Assembly (NCBI GenBank): GCA_036245525.1
Contig: BTPG01000004.1
Location: 49,985,323-50,049,322, forward strand
Length of the DNA: 64,000 nt
Direction: 5' to 3'
Source of the DNA: Semisulcospira habei
Lineage: Eukaryota > Mollusca > Gastropoda > Semisulcospiridae
The notes under the pieces are model-generated. The model ran no database searches and was not told the DNA's origin. It saw nothing but the letters and a program-made list of their open reading frames with translations. Each line of letters begins with the position of its first letter. Position 1 is the stretch's first letter. The position numbers and the translations under genes are program-made. Positions 62,892 to 64,000 of this stretch are shown here, piece by piece.

Positions 62892-64000
62892 TTAATCCAT
62901 TACATCCTGAGGCTGATTTTTGGCTCACGTGCGATAGGCTTAGCAAAAGGAGTATGTAATTGGCCATCCATTGTCTGGCCAGCATCTTGCGTCTGTTGTT
63001 GGTAGTAAACTTTAACTTTGGCATTTTCTCGGAGACTATTCAAGCCTGAGACTTCAAACTTGGCCCAAGGATACTTTGTGCTTAATCCTTTTTAAATTTC
63101 AGTGCCCTTTCAAAGGTCAAGGTCGCAGGGGGTCCTAAAAGGGGTAAACAATAGCCATAATTATTTTGACATAAATTGTTTCTCCTCAAATATTATTTTT
63201 ATCTTCAAACCCAAACTTGGTATAGAGATACTCGATGGTAAGACCTTTCTGTGCATACTAATTTGGATTTGATAGAATTGTAGTTTTTATCAAACTTTTC
63301 ACAAAAGTCAGATTTGCCACAAAGTTAGCTGATGATAACACCTTTCTATGCATTCTAATTTAGTGGTCCCCTGGCAAAGGTCAAGGGTCATGGGGGGTTC
63401 AGAAGTGAGTAAAAACTAGCCATATTTTGACAAAAACGTTTTTCTCAAATACTATTTTCAACTTCAAACCCAAACTTGATATAGAGATACCTAACAATAA
63501 GGCCTTTCTATGCATACTAATTTGGATGAGCCCTTGGAAAGGTCAAGGGTCACAGGAGATTGGCAAGTGTATGAACAACTTTTATAGGATTGTAGTTTTT
63601 ATCAAAGTTTTGCAAACTTTTCAATCTAATTTGGCATATAGTTAGCTGATGATAACACCATTCTATGCATGCTAATTGAGTCGACCCCTCAGAGGTCAAG
63701 GAGGGTTGACAAATGTGAGAAATGCATACATTTTGAGACAACTCAGATTTTGCCAAAAGCCAACCCTTTACTTATGTTTAGACACTTGAACGCTTGTTCA
63801 TTTCAGTGACCTGTTGGAAAGGTCAAGGTCACAAAGGTCACACTTATTATGTGGATTGTTCATACACACGAGCAATAAGAACTTTGCCTTTCTTGTTTAA
63901 AAATGTGTTTATTGTCCTATGAAGGCTACATGACAGATTAGGAGATAGATCAGCCATAGCCAGAATAACTTGGTGCCTCAGGCCTTGAACTTTTATCATA
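62892..64000. mobile_element. P2 hairpin element, copy 18, split by a repeat and cut by window end
   Basis: Left piece TTTAATCCATTACATCCTGA to GGCTGATTTTT (62892-62925). The right piece resumes at about 63896 (AAAAATGTGTTTATTGTCCT) and runs to the window edge. Confidence 0.7.
62926..63895 (-). repeat. CTTGACC-rich interspersed repeat, copy 3, longest
   Basis: Minus-sense relative of 2311-2655 and 9960-10342 (AAAGGTCAAGGTCGC, ACTTCAAACTTGGCCC). It holds three internal sub-repeats with CAAACCCAAACTTG and GGAAAGGTCAAGGGTCA at about 63190, 63450 and 63540-63830. No coding sequence. Confidence 0.6.

Noticed and set aside
24534..64000. Firm assignment of P1/P2 hairpins to piggyBac
   Set aside because: TTAA and CCC ends fit, but no transposase or longer relative is in the window, so only the similarity is stated.

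Overview
The window is animal nuclear DNA. It has introns with GT/AG borders, many decayed retrotransposons and DNA transposons, and microsatellites. A mollusc, probably a gastropod, is my best guess. The reasons are a fossil element that looks like the N-RAG-TP transposons described from Aplysia and a SINE ending in repeated CAATCA; no species-specific marker was seen.

Two host genes stand head to head. On the minus strand, about 5.9-19.9 kb, lies the 5' part of a CENP-F orthologue (large coiled-coil kinetochore protein). Five coding exons (308 codons) are in the window and the gene continues to the left. On the plus strand, about 24.1-62.6 kb, lies a Pez orthologue (PTPN14/PTPN21, FERM-domain tyrosine phosphatase). 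Thirteen coding exons (954 codons) encode the FERM domain and the long linker with two PPxY motifs. The phosphatase domain must lie to the right of the window. The start codons are 4.3 kb apart. From memory, human CENPF and PTPN14 are also direct head-to-head neighbours on chromosome 1q, so this looks like ancient conserved microsynteny. In the CENP-F gene the N-terminal two-exon module occurs twice, in frame, with all five coding exons joined at phase 0.

Other layout. 0-1.6 kb: start of a non-LTR retrotransposon ORF1 and its leader. 1.7-4.1 kb: a broken RAG1-like transposon gene, split by a SINE insertion. 4.8-19.7 kb: RTE-type LINE copies, SINEs and a triple nest (TIR element > LINE > RTE) in the CENP-F introns. 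20-24 kb: intergenic region with a candidate CENP-F promoter and two inverted-repeat elements. 25.4-32.1 kb: an inverted-repeat-bounded element made of a ~175-bp degenerate repeat, split by a 3.8-kb RTE copy. 34-63 kb: Pez introns loaded with two families of TTAA-flanked hairpin elements, a 133-bp satellite grown from one of them, a 6.2-kb DIRS-like retrotransposon (40.1-46.3 kb) and a 78-bp array. No rRNA, true tRNA gene, CRISPR array or bacterial-type operon was seen.
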